Shown: in pieces, positions 17,339-25,680 of the stretch
Position numbering within the stretch: position 1 is the first letter of the stretch
Layout of the letters: each line of letters opens with the position of its first letter
NCBI RefSeq assembly: GCF_010550605.1
Contig: NZ_JAAGNI010000156.1
Location: forward strand, 1 to 38,133
DNA length: 38,133 nt
Reading direction: 5' to 3'
From: Streptomyces sp. SID9727
GTDB taxonomy: Bacteria; Actinomycetota; Actinomycetes; Streptomycetales; Streptomycetaceae
Made by a program: the position numbers and the translations under genes
The notes under the pieces: generated by a model
Seen by the model: the letters and a program-made list of their open reading frames with translations, nothing else
Told to the model about the DNA's origin: nothing
Database searches by the model: none

Positions 17339-18586
17339 CTACTTGGTCAGGTCCTCGACCTCCTCCTCGGGCTCACGGCCCGGGGTGGTGAGGTTGAACT
17401 TGATGATCGCGAAGCGGAAGGTCACGTAGTAGATCACCGCGAAGACCAGACCGATCGGGATGATCATCCATGGCTTGGTGGCGTGGGTCCAGTTCAGTGC
17501 GTAGTCGATGAACCCGGCCGAGAAGTTGAAGCCCGCGTGCACGCCCAGGCCCCAGGTGATGGCCATCGACGCGGCGGTCAGCACGGCGTGCAGCACGTAC
17601 AGGATCGGCGCGATGAACATGAACGAGAACTCGATCGGCTCGGTCACACCGGTGACGAACGAGGTCAGCGCGAGCGAGACCATCATGCCCATCACGGCCT
17701 TGCGGCGCTCGGGGCGGGCGCAGTGCGCGATGGCGATCGCGGCGGCCGGCAGGCCGAACATCATGATCGGGAAGAAGCCGGACTGGAACATGCCGGCGGA
17801 CGGGTCACCGGCCAGGAAGCGCGTGATGTCACCGTGGACGACCTCGCCGGCCGAGTTGGTGAAGTCACCGAGCTGGAACCAGGCGACCGTGTTCACGAAC
17901 TGGTGCATGCCGATCGGGATCAGCGCGCGGTTGACGCCACCGAACAGCGCGGCGCCGCCGGAGCCGAGACCGGTCATCCACTCGCCGAAGTTGGAGATGC
18001 CGTCACCGATCGGCTCCCAGACCAGGCCGAAGAAGACACCGACGATGACGCCGACGAAGGCCATGATGATCGGGACCAGGCGGCGGCCGTTGAAGAAGCC
18101 GAGCCAGTCGACCAGCTTGGTGCGGTGGAACTTCTGCCACAGGACCGCGGCGAGCAGACCCATGATGATGCCCCCGAGGACACCGGGGTCGTTGTACGTC
18201 GCGGCGACGTCCTCGCCCTTCTTGACCACCGCTTCGGTGACCGGGAACGCCTGCAGGACCTTGCTGTAGACGAGGAAACCGACGAGCGCGGCGAGCGCCG
18301 TCGAGCCATCGGACTTCTTGGCGAAGCCGATGGCCACGCCTATGCAGAACAGGACCGGAAGGCTGCCGGTGATGGCACCGCCCGCGTTGTTGAAGACGGC
18401 GGCGACCTTGTCCCAGCCGAGACCGTCCTTGCCGAAGATGTCGTCCTGGCCGAGGCGCACCATGATGCCGGCGGCAGGCAGCACCGCGATCGGCAGCTGC
18501 AGGCTGCGACCCACCTTCTGCAGGCCCTGGAACAGGCCGGAGCCCCGCTTCTTCGCGGGGGCCGCCGTAGCGGTGGCCGTACTCAT
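17339..18586 (-). CDS. nagE2: PTS EIIC, N-acetylglucosamine permease (NagE2)
   Basis: The 415-aa membrane protein is a glucose-superfamily EIIC domain with no fused EIIB or EIIA. Motifs include LQKVGRSLQLPIAVLPAAGIM, GFAKKSDGSTALAALVGF, LIPIGMHQFVNTVAWFQ, FPIMMFGLPAAA and FVTGVTEPIEFSFMFIAP, the substrate-site region. In S. coelicolor NagE2 is the main GlcNAc transporter and works with the separate EIIB NagF and EIIA Crr. The symbol follows synteny: this copy is distal to nagF. The ATG at 18586 follows GGAGG. Two dre-like operators lie 87-120 bp upstream. Confidence 0.9.
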   Translation of the reverse strand: MSTATATAAPAKKRGSGLFQGLQKVGRSLQLPIAVLPAAGIMVRLGQDDIFGKDGLGWDKVAAVFNNAGGAITGSLPVLFCIGVAIGFAKKSDGSTALAALVGFLVYSKVLQAFPVTEAVVKKGEDVAATYNDPGVLGGIIMGLLAAVLWQKFHRTKLVDWLGFFNGRRLVPIIMAFVGVIVGVFFGLVWEPIGDGISNFGEWMTGLGSGGAALFGGVNRALIPIGMHQFVNTVAWFQLGDFTNSAGEVVHGDITRFLAGDPSAGMFQSGFFPIMMFGLPAAAIAIAHCARPERRKAVMGMMVSLALTSFVTGVTEPIEFSFMFIAPILYVLHAVLTAASMAITWGLGVHAGFNFSAGFIDYALNWTHATKPWMIIPIGLVFAVIYYVTFRFAIIKFNLTTPGREPEEEVEDLTK

Positions 18587-18672
18587 CAACTTCCTCCAGT
18601 AAGCAAGGCGCCGCCGGGGACAGGGGGATGGGGGTGGGCGACGACTCGAGAAACGTGACGCGCGCGGCTTCA

Positions 18673-18705
18673 CGTGGTCTGGACCACTGAGTGGTGTAGA
18701 CCAGT
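18673..18705. promoter_or_regulatory. two adjacent DasR operators (dre) upstream of nagE2
   Basis: Two 16-bp sites resemble the dre consensus ACTGGTCTAGACCAGT: CGTGGTCTGGACCACT at 18673-18688 and AGTGGTGTAGACCAGT at 18690-18705. They are 17 bp apart centre to centre. DasR is the GntR repressor of aminosugar uptake, released by glucosamine-6-phosphate. Confidence 0.85.
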
Positions 18706-18787
18706 TGTAGCACGGTGAGGGTTAGATAAGGAACCTGCAATTTGCGACTACTTCGCAGCAGCCACCGCATACGCACCGTGACATGCG

Positions 18788-18817
18788 AAAAGCCCCCGGA
18801 CCGCATGGTCCGGGGGC
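18788..18817 (-). terminator. intrinsic terminator after nagE1
   Basis: The 11-bp stem GCCCCCGGACC/GGTCCGGGGGC (18792-18802, 18807-18817) has the loop GCAT. Read on the minus strand it is followed by TTTTCGCATG. It lies downstream of the nagE1 stop codon. Confidence 0.85.
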
Positions 18818-18825
18818 CGCGCTCA

Positions 18826-18842
18826 CAAGGTCAGTGACCTTG
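18826..18842. repeat. 17-bp perfect palindrome between nagE1 and its terminator
   Basis: CAAGGTCA-G-TGACCTTG is a perfect inverted repeat nine nt after the nagE1 stop codon and next to the terminator. It could be a second hairpin or a protein site. Confidence 0.5.
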
Positions 18843-18850
18843 CGTAAAGG

Positions 18851-20110
18851 CTACTTCGTGAGGTTCCTCTCGATGTCCTCCTCCACCTCCTCGGGCTCGC
18901 GGCCCGGGGTCGGCAGGTTGAACTTGGTGATCGCGAACCGGAAGATCACGTAGTAGACGACCGCGAAACAGGCGCCGATGGGCAGGATCAGCCACGGTTT
19001 CGTATCCAGATGCCAGTTGACGACGTAGTCGATCAGGCCCGCCGAGAAGCTGAACCCCGCGTGCACCCCCAACGCCCAGGTGATGCCCATCGACGCACCG
19101 GTCAGCAGCGCGTGCACCCCGTACAGCAGAGGCGCCACGAAGAGGAACGAGAACTCCAGCGGCTCCGTCACACCCGTCACGAACGAGGTGAGGGCGACCG
19201 ACAGCATCAGCCCCGCCACCTCCTTGCGCCGCTCCGGCCGCGCGGTGTGCGCGATGGCCAGCGCCGCCGCGGGCAGCCCGAACATCATGATCGGGAAGAA
19301 GCCCGAGGTGAACTGCCCGGCCGACGGGTCCCCGGCGAAGAAGCGGGAGATGTCGCCCTGGACGGTTCCGCCGTCGCTCCCGGTGAACTCGCCCGCCTGG
19401 AACCAGAAGAACGTGTTCAGGAACTGGTGCATGCCGATCGGGATCAGCAACCGGTTGGCGAAGCCGAAGATGGCCGCACCCCAGGCGCCCAGATCGATCA
19501 GATGCTTGGCGAACCAGGTCAGCGCGTCACCCACCGGCTGCCACAGCAGCCCGAACAGCACGCCCAGGATCGCGCAGAGGAACGCCATCAGGATCGGGAC
19601 CAGCCGGCGGCCGTTGAAGAAGCCGAGCCAGTCGACCAGCTTGGTGCGGTGGTAGCGCTGCCAGACGACGGCGGTCAGCAGCCCGATGATGATCCCTCCC
19701 AGCACCCCCGGGTTCTGCGGCACCCCCTCCGGGACGTCCTTGGTCACCGAACCGTCCACCGGGAACGCCGTCAGCACCCCCCGGTAGACCAGGAAGCCGG
19801 CGACCGCGGCGAGGGCCGTCGAGCCGTCCGCCTTCTTCGCGAAGCCGATGGCGACCCCGATGCAGAAGAGCAGCGGCAGGCCCAGCTCGCCGTCGAGGAT
19901 CGCGCTCCCGCCGTTGAGGAGGACCTTCGCTGTCTTGTCCCAGAAGCGCCCGTGCAGCGAGGAGTCGAAGAGGTTGCCGAGGCTCACCAGCAGGCCCGCC
20001 GCGGGCAGGACCGCCACCGGCAGCTGCAGGCTGCGGCCGACCTTCTGCAGGCCCTGGACCGGCCCGTTCCACCACTTCCGCTGCGGTAGCGCGGCCGCGT
20101 TCGAACTCAT
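18851..20110 (-). CDS. nagE1: PTS EIIC paralog, N-acetylglucosamine permease (NagE1)
   Basis: The 419-aa EIIC protein is strongly similar to the neighbouring NagE2 over its whole length (GLQKVGRSLQLPVAVLPAAG, LIPIGMHQFLNTFFWFQ, FVTGVTEPLEFSFLFVAP). The two arose by gene duplication. Differences cluster in the N-terminal 10 residues, the loop around residues 145-160 (SVTKDVPEGVPQNPGVLG) and the C-terminus (EVEEDIERNLTK). It imports GlcNAc or a related sugar with concurrent phosphorylation; in S. coelicolor it is secondary to NagE2. The ATG at 20110 follows GGGAGGA; another ATG is two codons upstream. The gene diverges from nagF across one shared dre site. Confidence 0.9.
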   Translation of the reverse strand: MSSNAAALPQRKWWNGPVQGLQKVGRSLQLPVAVLPAAGLLVSLGNLFDSSLHGRFWDKTAKVLLNGGSAILDGELGLPLLFCIGVAIGFAKKADGSTALAAVAGFLVYRGVLTAFPVDGSVTKDVPEGVPQNPGVLGGIIIGLLTAVVWQRYHRTKLVDWLGFFNGRRLVPILMAFLCAILGVLFGLLWQPVGDALTWFAKHLIDLGAWGAAIFGFANRLLIPIGMHQFLNTFFWFQAGEFTGSDGGTVQGDISRFFAGDPSAGQFTSGFFPIMMFGLPAAALAIAHTARPERRKEVAGLMLSVALTSFVTGVTEPLEFSFLFVAPLLYGVHALLTGASMGITWALGVHAGFSFSAGLIDYVVNWHLDTKPWLILPIGACFAVVYYVIFRFAITKFNLPTPGREPEEVEEDIERNLTK

Positions 20111-20152
20111 CGGCATCCTCCCGGAACACGCCTGGTTTGGCGGTCGTCGCAT

Positions 20153-20168
20153 ACTGGTGTAGACCAGT
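20153..20168. promoter_or_regulatory. DasR operator (dre) shared by nagE1 and nagF
   Basis: ACTGGTGTAGACCAGT is the dre palindrome with one base different from the consensus. It lies 43 bp upstream of nagE1 and 165 bp upstream of nagF, so one DasR dimer can repress both divergent genes. Confidence 0.9.
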
Positions 20169-20333
20169 CGCGATACGGTGCGGAGCCCGGCCCGGAAGGC
20201 GGGGCGCCGGTGATCGTCATCATTGGGGACCGTGCGGTTGCCCGCCCGAGAAGTTGGGCCAACCGTGCGTTACCGTGACGAAACGGACCCGTGGTGGGCC
20301 GTCGCACACACATGAGGAACCAGGGAGAAGGCC

Positions 20334-20567
20334 ATGGCCAGCAAGGCTGAGAAGATCGTCGCCGGGCTCGGCGGAATCGAGAACATCGAAGAGGTCGAGG
20401 GCTGCATCACGCGCCTCCGCACCGAGGTCATCGACCCGGGCAAGGTCGACGAGGCCGCGCTCAAGGCCGCCGGCGCCCACGGCGTCGTCAAGATGGGCAC
20501 CGCGATCCAGGTCGTCATCGGCACCGACGCCGACCCGATCGCGGCCGACATCGAAGACATGATGTGA
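20334..20567 (+). CDS. nagF: PTS EIIB protein for N-acetylglucosamine (NagF)
   Basis: The 77-aa soluble protein is a free-standing EIIB domain. The phosphorylation site is Cys24 in the motif EEVEGCITRLR, with VVKMGTAIQVVIGT near the end. It takes phosphate from EIIA (Crr, encoded elsewhere) and passes it to sugar bound by NagE1 or NagE2. The ribosome binding site is GGGAGAAGG. The gene is monocistronic: a strong hairpin follows at 20588. Confidence 0.93.
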   Translation: MASKAEKIVAGLGGIENIEEVEGCITRLRTEVIDPGKVDEAALKAAGAHGVVKMGTAIQVVIGTDADPIAADIEDMM

Positions 20568-20587
20568 CCACCGCCTGAACCCGCCCC

Positions 20588-20620
20588 CGCAGGCCCCGCC
20601 CACCCCGGGCGGGGCCTGCG
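20588..20620 (+). terminator. intrinsic terminator after nagF
   Basis: Perfect 14-bp arms (20588-20601 and 20607-20620; CGCAGGCCCCGCCC) enclose the loop ACCCC. There is no T run. It starts 21 nt after the stop codon. Confidence 0.85.
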
Positions 20621-20722
20621 GCGCACCCGGGCCCACGACCCGCGCGCACCCCCTCCGCACCGCGGCACCCGCCCCTCCGCACCCGGAAACCGCCACCCCC
20701 GCCACCCGATAGGCTCGGCGCC

Positions 20723-21460
<738 letters not shown>

Positions 21461-21511
21461 AAAGACGGACCGAGAAGGTAAAGAGGCAACCAAGTCCCGC
21501 CCAGCGGCGTC

Positions 21512-21559
21512 GATACGCATACGGGCGCACGGGTCGAACCGTGCGCCCGTCCGCGTATC
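21512..21559 (+). terminator. long hairpin between rph and the lipoprotein gene
   Basis: An inner 12-bp stem (ACGGGCGCACGG/CCGTGCGCCCGT) is extended by an outer 7-bp stem (GATACGC/GCGTATC) after a small internal loop. It probably ends rph transcription. It could also act in the 5' leader of the next gene, whose start is 24 nt downstream. Confidence 0.7.
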
Positions 21560-21583
21560 CGCACCCCGGGGAGGGACCACACC

Positions 21584-21976
21584 ATGGCCGCGCGCCACCG
21601 GCTCCACCGCACCGCACTGGCCGTCACCGCCGTCCTGATCACCGCCACCGCCGCGGCGGGCTGCGGCGCCCTCGACAAGACACTCGACTGCGTCCGCACC
21701 GCCGACGCCATCGCCACCAGCGTCGACAACCTCCGCCAGGCCGTGTCCAACGCCTCCAGCGACCCCACCCAGGCGTCCGAGGCCCTGGACCAGATCCAGG
21801 AGGAGCTGGGCAACCTCGGCGACAAGACGGACGACGCCGACCTCACCAAGGCCGTGGACGACCTCCGCTCCGGCGTCACCAACGTCCGCGACGCCATCGA
21901 CAAGGGCGACGCCACCCCGGACATCGGCCCCGTCACCGACGCCGCCGGCGAGATCGCCAAGGTCTGCACCCCGTGA
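21584..21976 (+). CDS. small secreted lipoprotein, helical
   Basis: The 130-aa protein has a lipoprotein signal: RHRLHR, a hydrophobic segment (LAVTAVLITATA) and the lipobox AAGC with Cys27. The mature part is Asp/Ala-rich and predicted helical (TADAIATSVDNLRQAVSN, ALDQIQEELGNLGDKTDD), with a Cys near each end that could form a disulfide. The ribosome binding site is GGGGAGGG. I recognise no function. A terminator shared with the convergent esterase follows. Confidence 0.75.
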   Translation: MAARHRLHRTALAVTAVLITATAAAGCGALDKTLDCVRTADAIATSVDNLRQAVSNASSDPTQASEALDQIQEELGNLGDKTDDADLTKAVDDLRSGVTNVRDAIDKGDATPDIGPVTDAAGEIAKVCTP

Positions 21977-21981
21977 CGCAC

Positions 21982-22020
21982 GGGTGCCCCCGGCAGTCGC
22001 GAAGACCGCCGGGGGCACCC
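21982..22020. terminator. bidirectional terminator between lipoprotein and esterase genes
   Basis: Perfect 13-bp arms GGGTGCCCCCGGC/GCCGGGGGCACCC (21982-21994, 22008-22020) enclose a 13-nt loop. It lies between convergent genes. Confidence 0.85.
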
Positions 22021-22034
22021 CGACCCCGCTCGGC

Positions 22035-23621
22035 TCACGACGAGGCGAGACCCTTCCAGAACGCGTAGTGGTGGTCCGCCGCGAAGTCCGTCCGGCCGAT
22101 ACGCCCGGACGCCAGACGCTGCACGTACGCGTCACCGCCCGTGAACCGCTGCCACACCGGCAGCCCCGGACCGTTCATCCGACCGGTGCTCGCGAACCGG
22201 CTCCAGTAGCCGACCACCGCGTCCGACAACTCCGCCTGCGCCCCGTCGAGCGGCTCGAAGAGCTCGTTCTCGAACAGGTACGCCAAGTCCGTCATGTGTC
22301 CCGTCCCCAGGGAAAAGCTCGCCGGCCGCGGCACGTTCCGGAAATACGGAGCCGACGCCCCGGCGAACTCGTACGCGTACACCGACGTGTGCCGCGCCAG
22401 TGCCCGCTGCGTGTCCAGAGCCGCCGTCGACCACTCCGCATCCGTCAGCACCGCCGACAGCGCCGCCCCCGGAGCCGCATAACGCTCCACCGGATACTCG
22501 GCCAGCACCGCCGGGGCGTCCGCCCCGAACCGGCCCGCCACCTTCTCCGCATACCCCCCGGCGGTCAGCGGCTTCCCCGCCATCACCTCGTCCAGGCCGG
22601 CCAGCCCGCTCATCTCGTCGCGCGTCGAACCGTGCAGCACCGGCACCCGCGCGAACCGCCCCGCCGCGATCGCCCGCGCCGGCGCCTCCGGCACCACCTC
22701 GCCGTCCACCACCGGCCGGAACCCGTCATGCCCGGACGCCGACGCCTTCACCAGATCGGCCGTAGGCAGGGCCCGCAGACGGGAGTCGACATCCTCCGCG
22801 CCGTCGCCCAGGGCCGCCGCGACGACCGCCTCACCCTGCTCCTCCGCCTGCGCCCGTGTGAACGAACCGTCCGGCCCGACGCACCCCGCGCTCTGCACGA
22901 TCGCCTTGTGGAACAGCCCCCGCGCCCCCGGTGACACCAGCTGCGCGCACACGCTGTAGCCCCCGCCCGACTGGCCCATGAGCGTCACATTGCCCGGATC
23001 ACCGCCGAAGGCATTCGCGTTGCGCGCCACCCACCGCATCGCGGCCTGCTGGTCGAGCAGCCCCAGATTCGCCGGAGCGCGCAACCCGGGCGCCGACAGG
23101 AACCCGAACGCCCCCAGCCGGTAATTGATCGTCACCACCACCGCACCCTGCCGCGCGGCCGCCAGCTTCGCCGCGCCGTAGCTCGCCCCGTCCCCGTACG
23201 CGAAGCTCCCGCCGTGGATCCACACGATCACCGGGCGGGGCCGCGCCGACCGGCCGGCCGGCGTCGTGACGTTCAGATACAGGCAGTCCTCACTGCCCCC
23301 GCCCGCGATCGAGATGGGCTGATCCGTCGGCTGCGCGCACGCGCTCCCCGGCGTCCGGGCATCCAGCGTGGCCGACCACGGCCGGACCGGCTGCGGCTTC
23401 TCCCACCGGCGCTCACCGGTCGGCGGAGCCGCGTACGGGATGCCCTGGAACGTACGCACCGCGCCGGTGACCGCCCCCCGCACCGGGCCTTCGGCGGTCA
23501 CCACCCGCGACGGAAGCGGACGCTCCGCGGCCTCGGCCACCGGCGCCGGGGCCGCTGCGGTGAGCGCCGCGCCGACGACGGCTGCGGCGAGGGCGGTGAC
23601 ACGGGACTTCAGGGGACTCAT
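22035..23621 (-). CDS. secreted type-B carboxylesterase
   Basis: The 528-aa alpha/beta-hydrolase has a signal peptide (KSRVTALAAAVVGAALTAAAPAPVAEA). Family features are the oxyanion motif HGGSF (136-140), the N-terminal FQGIPYAAPPTGERRW, the Cys loop around EDCLYLNV and the nucleophile elbow GQSGGGY with Ser218. Glu336 (GSTRDEMSGL) and His442 (GTGHMTD) complete the triad. It probably hydrolyses esters outside the cell. The ATG at 23621 follows CTGGAG. A promoter (TTGCAC - 18 nt - TACGTT) lies upstream within a region that carries repeats near the divergent TetR gene. Confidence 0.93.
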   Translation of the reverse strand: MSPLKSRVTALAAAVVGAALTAAAPAPVAEAAERPLPSRVVTAEGPVRGAVTGAVRTFQGIPYAAPPTGERRWEKPQPVRPWSATLDARTPGSACAQPTDQPISIAGGGSEDCLYLNVTTPAGRSARPRPVIVWIHGGSFAYGDGASYGAAKLAAARQGAVVVTINYRLGAFGFLSAPGLRAPANLGLLDQQAAMRWVARNANAFGGDPGNVTLMGQSGGGYSVCAQLVSPGARGLFHKAIVQSAGCVGPDGSFTRAQAEEQGEAVVAAALGDGAEDVDSRLRALPTADLVKASASGHDGFRPVVDGEVVPEAPARAIAAGRFARVPVLHGSTRDEMSGLAGLDEVMAGKPLTAGGYAEKVAGRFGADAPAVLAEYPVERYAAPGAALSAVLTDAEWSTAALDTQRALARHTSVYAYEFAGASAPYFRNVPRPASFSLGTGHMTDLAYLFENELFEPLDGAQAELSDAVVGYWSRFASTGRMNGPGLPVWQRFTGGDAYVQRLASGRIGRTDFAADHHYAFWKGLASS

Positions 23622-23666
23622 GCGGACTCCAGAGCTCGACGTGGTCTTCGGTGCGCCAACGGGACC

Positions 23667-23727
23667 AACGTAGCGGGGAGTTGGGCGATCGTGCAAGACG
23701 CTTGTATGAGGCGATCGCGCAAAACGC
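23667..23727. promoter_or_regulatory. esterase promoter and candidate TetR operators
   Basis: On the minus strand a -35 TTGCAC (23691-23696) and a -10 TACGTT (23667-23672) are 18 nt apart. Two 18-bp direct repeats, GGCGATCGTGCAAGACGC (23684-23701) and GGCGATCGCGCAAAACGC (23710-23727), match at 16 of 18 positions with a 26-bp period. The first overlaps the -35 box. CAAG-ACG-CTTG at 23694-23704 is a small palindrome. Confidence 0.6.
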
Positions 23728-23777
23728 GCGGGTCGGGCACTCGCCTCACGTCCCGGGGCCGCCCTAGGATGCGCCGC

Positions 23778-24344
23778 ATGGGAATGGGAAACCGCGAGAA
23801 GCTGCTGGAAGCGGCCAGGAAATGCCTCTTCGAGAAGGGGTACGAACGCACCACCGTCCGCGACCTCGCCACGGCGGCGGGCGTGAGCATGGCGGCCATC
23901 GGCTACCACTTCGGCTCCAAGGAGGCGCTGCTCAACCAGGCGCTCTTCGAAGCGCTCGACTCGGGAGGGCAGGCATTCGGCCCCTCGACACCGGACGACG
24001 GCCTCGGGGCACTGTGGACCCACCTCATCGAGGCGTTCTCGGCCAACAAGACCTTCTGGCTGGCCAACCTGGAGACGATCCTGCGCGCCCAGCGCGACCC
24101 GGAGCTCCGCGAGCAGGTCGCCTCAGGGCTGCGGCAGGGACGCAGCGGCATGGCCCACGAGGTCACGGGGACGCCCGAGGGCGAACTCTCCGAGGAGACG
24201 GTACGCACCCTCGGGTCCGTGCAGCTCGCGCTCGTCGGCGGCCTGATGATGCAGCACATCACCGACCCGGAGTCCGCCCCCACCGCCGACGAGGTGCTGG
24301 CCGGCATCCGCGCCCTGGCCGCCCGCCTGCCCGACGAGGCGTGA
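23778..24344 (+). CDS. TetR family regulator, divergent from the esterase
   Basis: The 188-aa protein has an N-terminal helix-turn-helix typical of TetR (REKLLEAARKCLFEKGYERTTVRDLATAAGVSMAAIGYHFGSKEALL) and a helical ligand domain. Its gene starts right behind TAGGAT (23765-23770) with seven nt spacing, so it is probably leaderless. Divergent TetR regulators often control their neighbour, here the secreted carboxylesterase, and themselves. The ligand is unknown. A second ATG two codons in is an alternative start. Confidence 0.88.
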   Translation: MGMGNREKLLEAARKCLFEKGYERTTVRDLATAAGVSMAAIGYHFGSKEALLNQALFEALDSGGQAFGPSTPDDGLGALWTHLIEAFSANKTFWLANLETILRAQRDPELREQVASGLRQGRSGMAHEVTGTPEGELSEETVRTLGSVQLALVGGLMMQHITDPESAPTADEVLAGIRALAARLPDEA

Positions 24345-24369
24345 CGCCGGACCAGGCGATACTGGGCGC

Positions 24370-24972
24370 ATGACCCGCCTCATCCTCGCCACCCGCAGCG
24401 CCGGGAAGATCACCGAACTCCACTCGATCCTCGCCGACGCGGGCCTCACGTACGAGCTCGTCGGCGCCGACGCGTATCCGGAGGTGCCCGACGTCAAGGA
24501 GACCGGCGTCACCTTCGCCGAGAACGCCCTGCTCAAGGCCCATGCCCTCGCCCGGGCCACCGGCCACCCCGCGATCGCCGACGACTCCGGCCTCTGCGTG
24601 GACGTCCTCGGCGGCGCCCCCGGCATCTTCTCGGCCCGCTGGTCCGGCACCCACGGCGACGACCTCGCCAACCTGGACCTGCTCCTCGCCCAGCTCGGTG
24701 ACATCTCCGACCCGCATCGCGGGGCCCACTTCGCCTGCGCGGCCGCGCTGGCCCTCCCGGACGGCACGGAACGCGTGGTCGAGGGCCGCCTCACCGGCAC
24801 CCTCCGCCACACCCCCGCCGGCGACTACGGCTTCGGCTACGACCCGATCCTCCAGCCGGACGGCGAGACGCGCACGTGCGCGGAACTGACCCCGGCGGAA
24901 AAGAACGCGATCAGCCACCGGGGGAAGGCGTTCCGGGCGCTGGTGCCGGTGGTGCGGGAGCTGGTGGGGTGA
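24370..24972 (+). CDS. rdgB: non-canonical purine NTP pyrophosphatase (RdgB/HAM1)
   Basis: The 200-aa enzyme hydrolyses XTP, ITP and dITP to the monophosphates and so keeps them out of DNA and RNA. Family motifs are LATRSAGKITELHSIL, TFAENALLKAHALARATGHPAIADDSGLCVDVLGGAPGIFSARW and GDYGFGYDPIL, followed by SHRGKAF. The start lies six nt after GATACT (24358-24363), suggesting a leaderless transcript. Its stop is followed by a hairpin at 24988 that also ends the convergent tRNA. Confidence 0.95.
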   Translation: MTRLILATRSAGKITELHSILADAGLTYELVGADAYPEVPDVKETGVTFAENALLKAHALARATGHPAIADDSGLCVDVLGGAPGIFSARWSGTHGDDLANLDLLLAQLGDISDPHRGAHFACAAALALPDGTERVVEGRLTGTLRHTPAGDYGFGYDPILQPDGETRTCAELTPAEKNAISHRGKAFRALVPVVRELVG

Positions 24973-24987
24973 CGCCTCCCGCGAACG

Positions 24988-25027
24988 CAGCAGGCCCGAC
25001 TCGTCGCTGAGCGAGTCGGGCCTGCTG
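24988..25027. terminator. bidirectional terminator between rdgB and tRNA-Leu
   Basis: Perfect 16-bp arms CAGCAGGCCCGACTCG/CGAGTCGGGCCTGCTG (24988-25003, 25012-25027) enclose an 8-nt loop. It lies 15 nt after rdgB and six nt after the 3' end of the tRNA. Confidence 0.9.
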
Positions 25028-25033
25028 ATGGGG

Positions 25034-25117
25034 TACGCGAGGAGGGACTCGAACCCTCACGCCGCTAGGGCACTGGTACCTAAAACCAGCCTGTCTAACC
25101 AATTCCAGCACTCGCGC
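25034..25117 (-). tRNA. tRNA-Leu(UAG)
   Basis: Read on the minus strand, the acceptor GCGCGAG pairs with CTCGCGT (one G-U pair), the anticodon stem-loop is CTGGT-TTTAGGT-ACCAG with anticodon UAG, and the T arm is GAGGG-TTCGAGT-CCCTC. The long variable arm (GCC-CTAGC-GGC) marks a class II tRNA. CCA is not encoded. A -10 box TAGACT lies at 25127-25132, ten nt upstream. Confidence 0.95.
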
Positions 25118-25586
25118 CTCCCCGGCAGTCTACAAGGGGACGCACCGTCGACCCGAAGGTTTGCGGTGTGCTCGTCTTCTTGGGACGTCGGTTGCGAGAG
25201 CATGTCTCGGTGAGTGCATGGCAGTTGGGGCACAGGTAGCGCAGGTTCCCGGCTCGGTTGTCGAGCCAGTCACCGTTGATGTGGTCGATCTGAAGCGTGA
25301 AGGACTGCCCCTGCCACTTGCCCCTGTTGCCGCAGGACGCGCACCGGTAGTCGACGCCGATCTCCTGCAGCGCGCGGTGAAGCCTTTCCCGGTTCACGCG
25401 TACCGATCCCGGCGGTCTGATGACCAAGGTCGTCGGCGCGATCGCTTTGGGCTTGCGCGCTTGGGGCGCTGCCCAAGGGCGACGCCGGAAGTGGCTGGTG
25501 TCGATGCCCGCCGCTGTGATGCGTCGGCCAATGTGAGACAGCGTGCCGGCCGCCCGTTCGCGACCTCGTACGGAGTAACGAACCGA
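25095..25586 (-). pseudogene. HNH endonuclease remnant, N-terminally truncated
   Basis: The minus-strand frame contains a full HNH nuclease core: Cys pairs YRCASCG and CPNCH, plus IDHINGDWLDNRAGNLRYL. Upstream in the same frame, conserved sequence of this Streptomyces HNH family continues (LSHIGRRITAAGIDTSHFRRRPW), but it has no ATG, GTG or TTG before a TAG stop at 25587-25589. The first usable start is TTG at 25427, inside the conserved region. About 35 N-terminal residues of the family are missing. The C-terminal end runs past the usual RNRR ending into the tRNA promoter and gene. The gene is therefore probably decayed; an active short form cannot be excluded. Confidence 0.65.
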
Positions 25587-25620
25587 CTATCGGAGCGTCA
25601 CGTCCGATATTCGACAAGAT

Positions 25621-25669
25621 GCGGAACGGCCCGTACCGCTTCGAGGGGAAGCCGTACGGGCCGTTCCGC
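25621..25669. terminator. hairpin terminator after the MHS transporter
   Basis: Perfect 16-bp arms GCGGAACGGCCCGTAC/GTACGGGCCGTTCCGC (25621-25636, 25654-25669) enclose a 17-nt region that itself can pair (GCTT/AAGC). It lies 11 nt after the transporter stop codon on the minus strand. Confidence 0.85.
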
Positions 25670-25680
25670 GGGGCGCTGGG

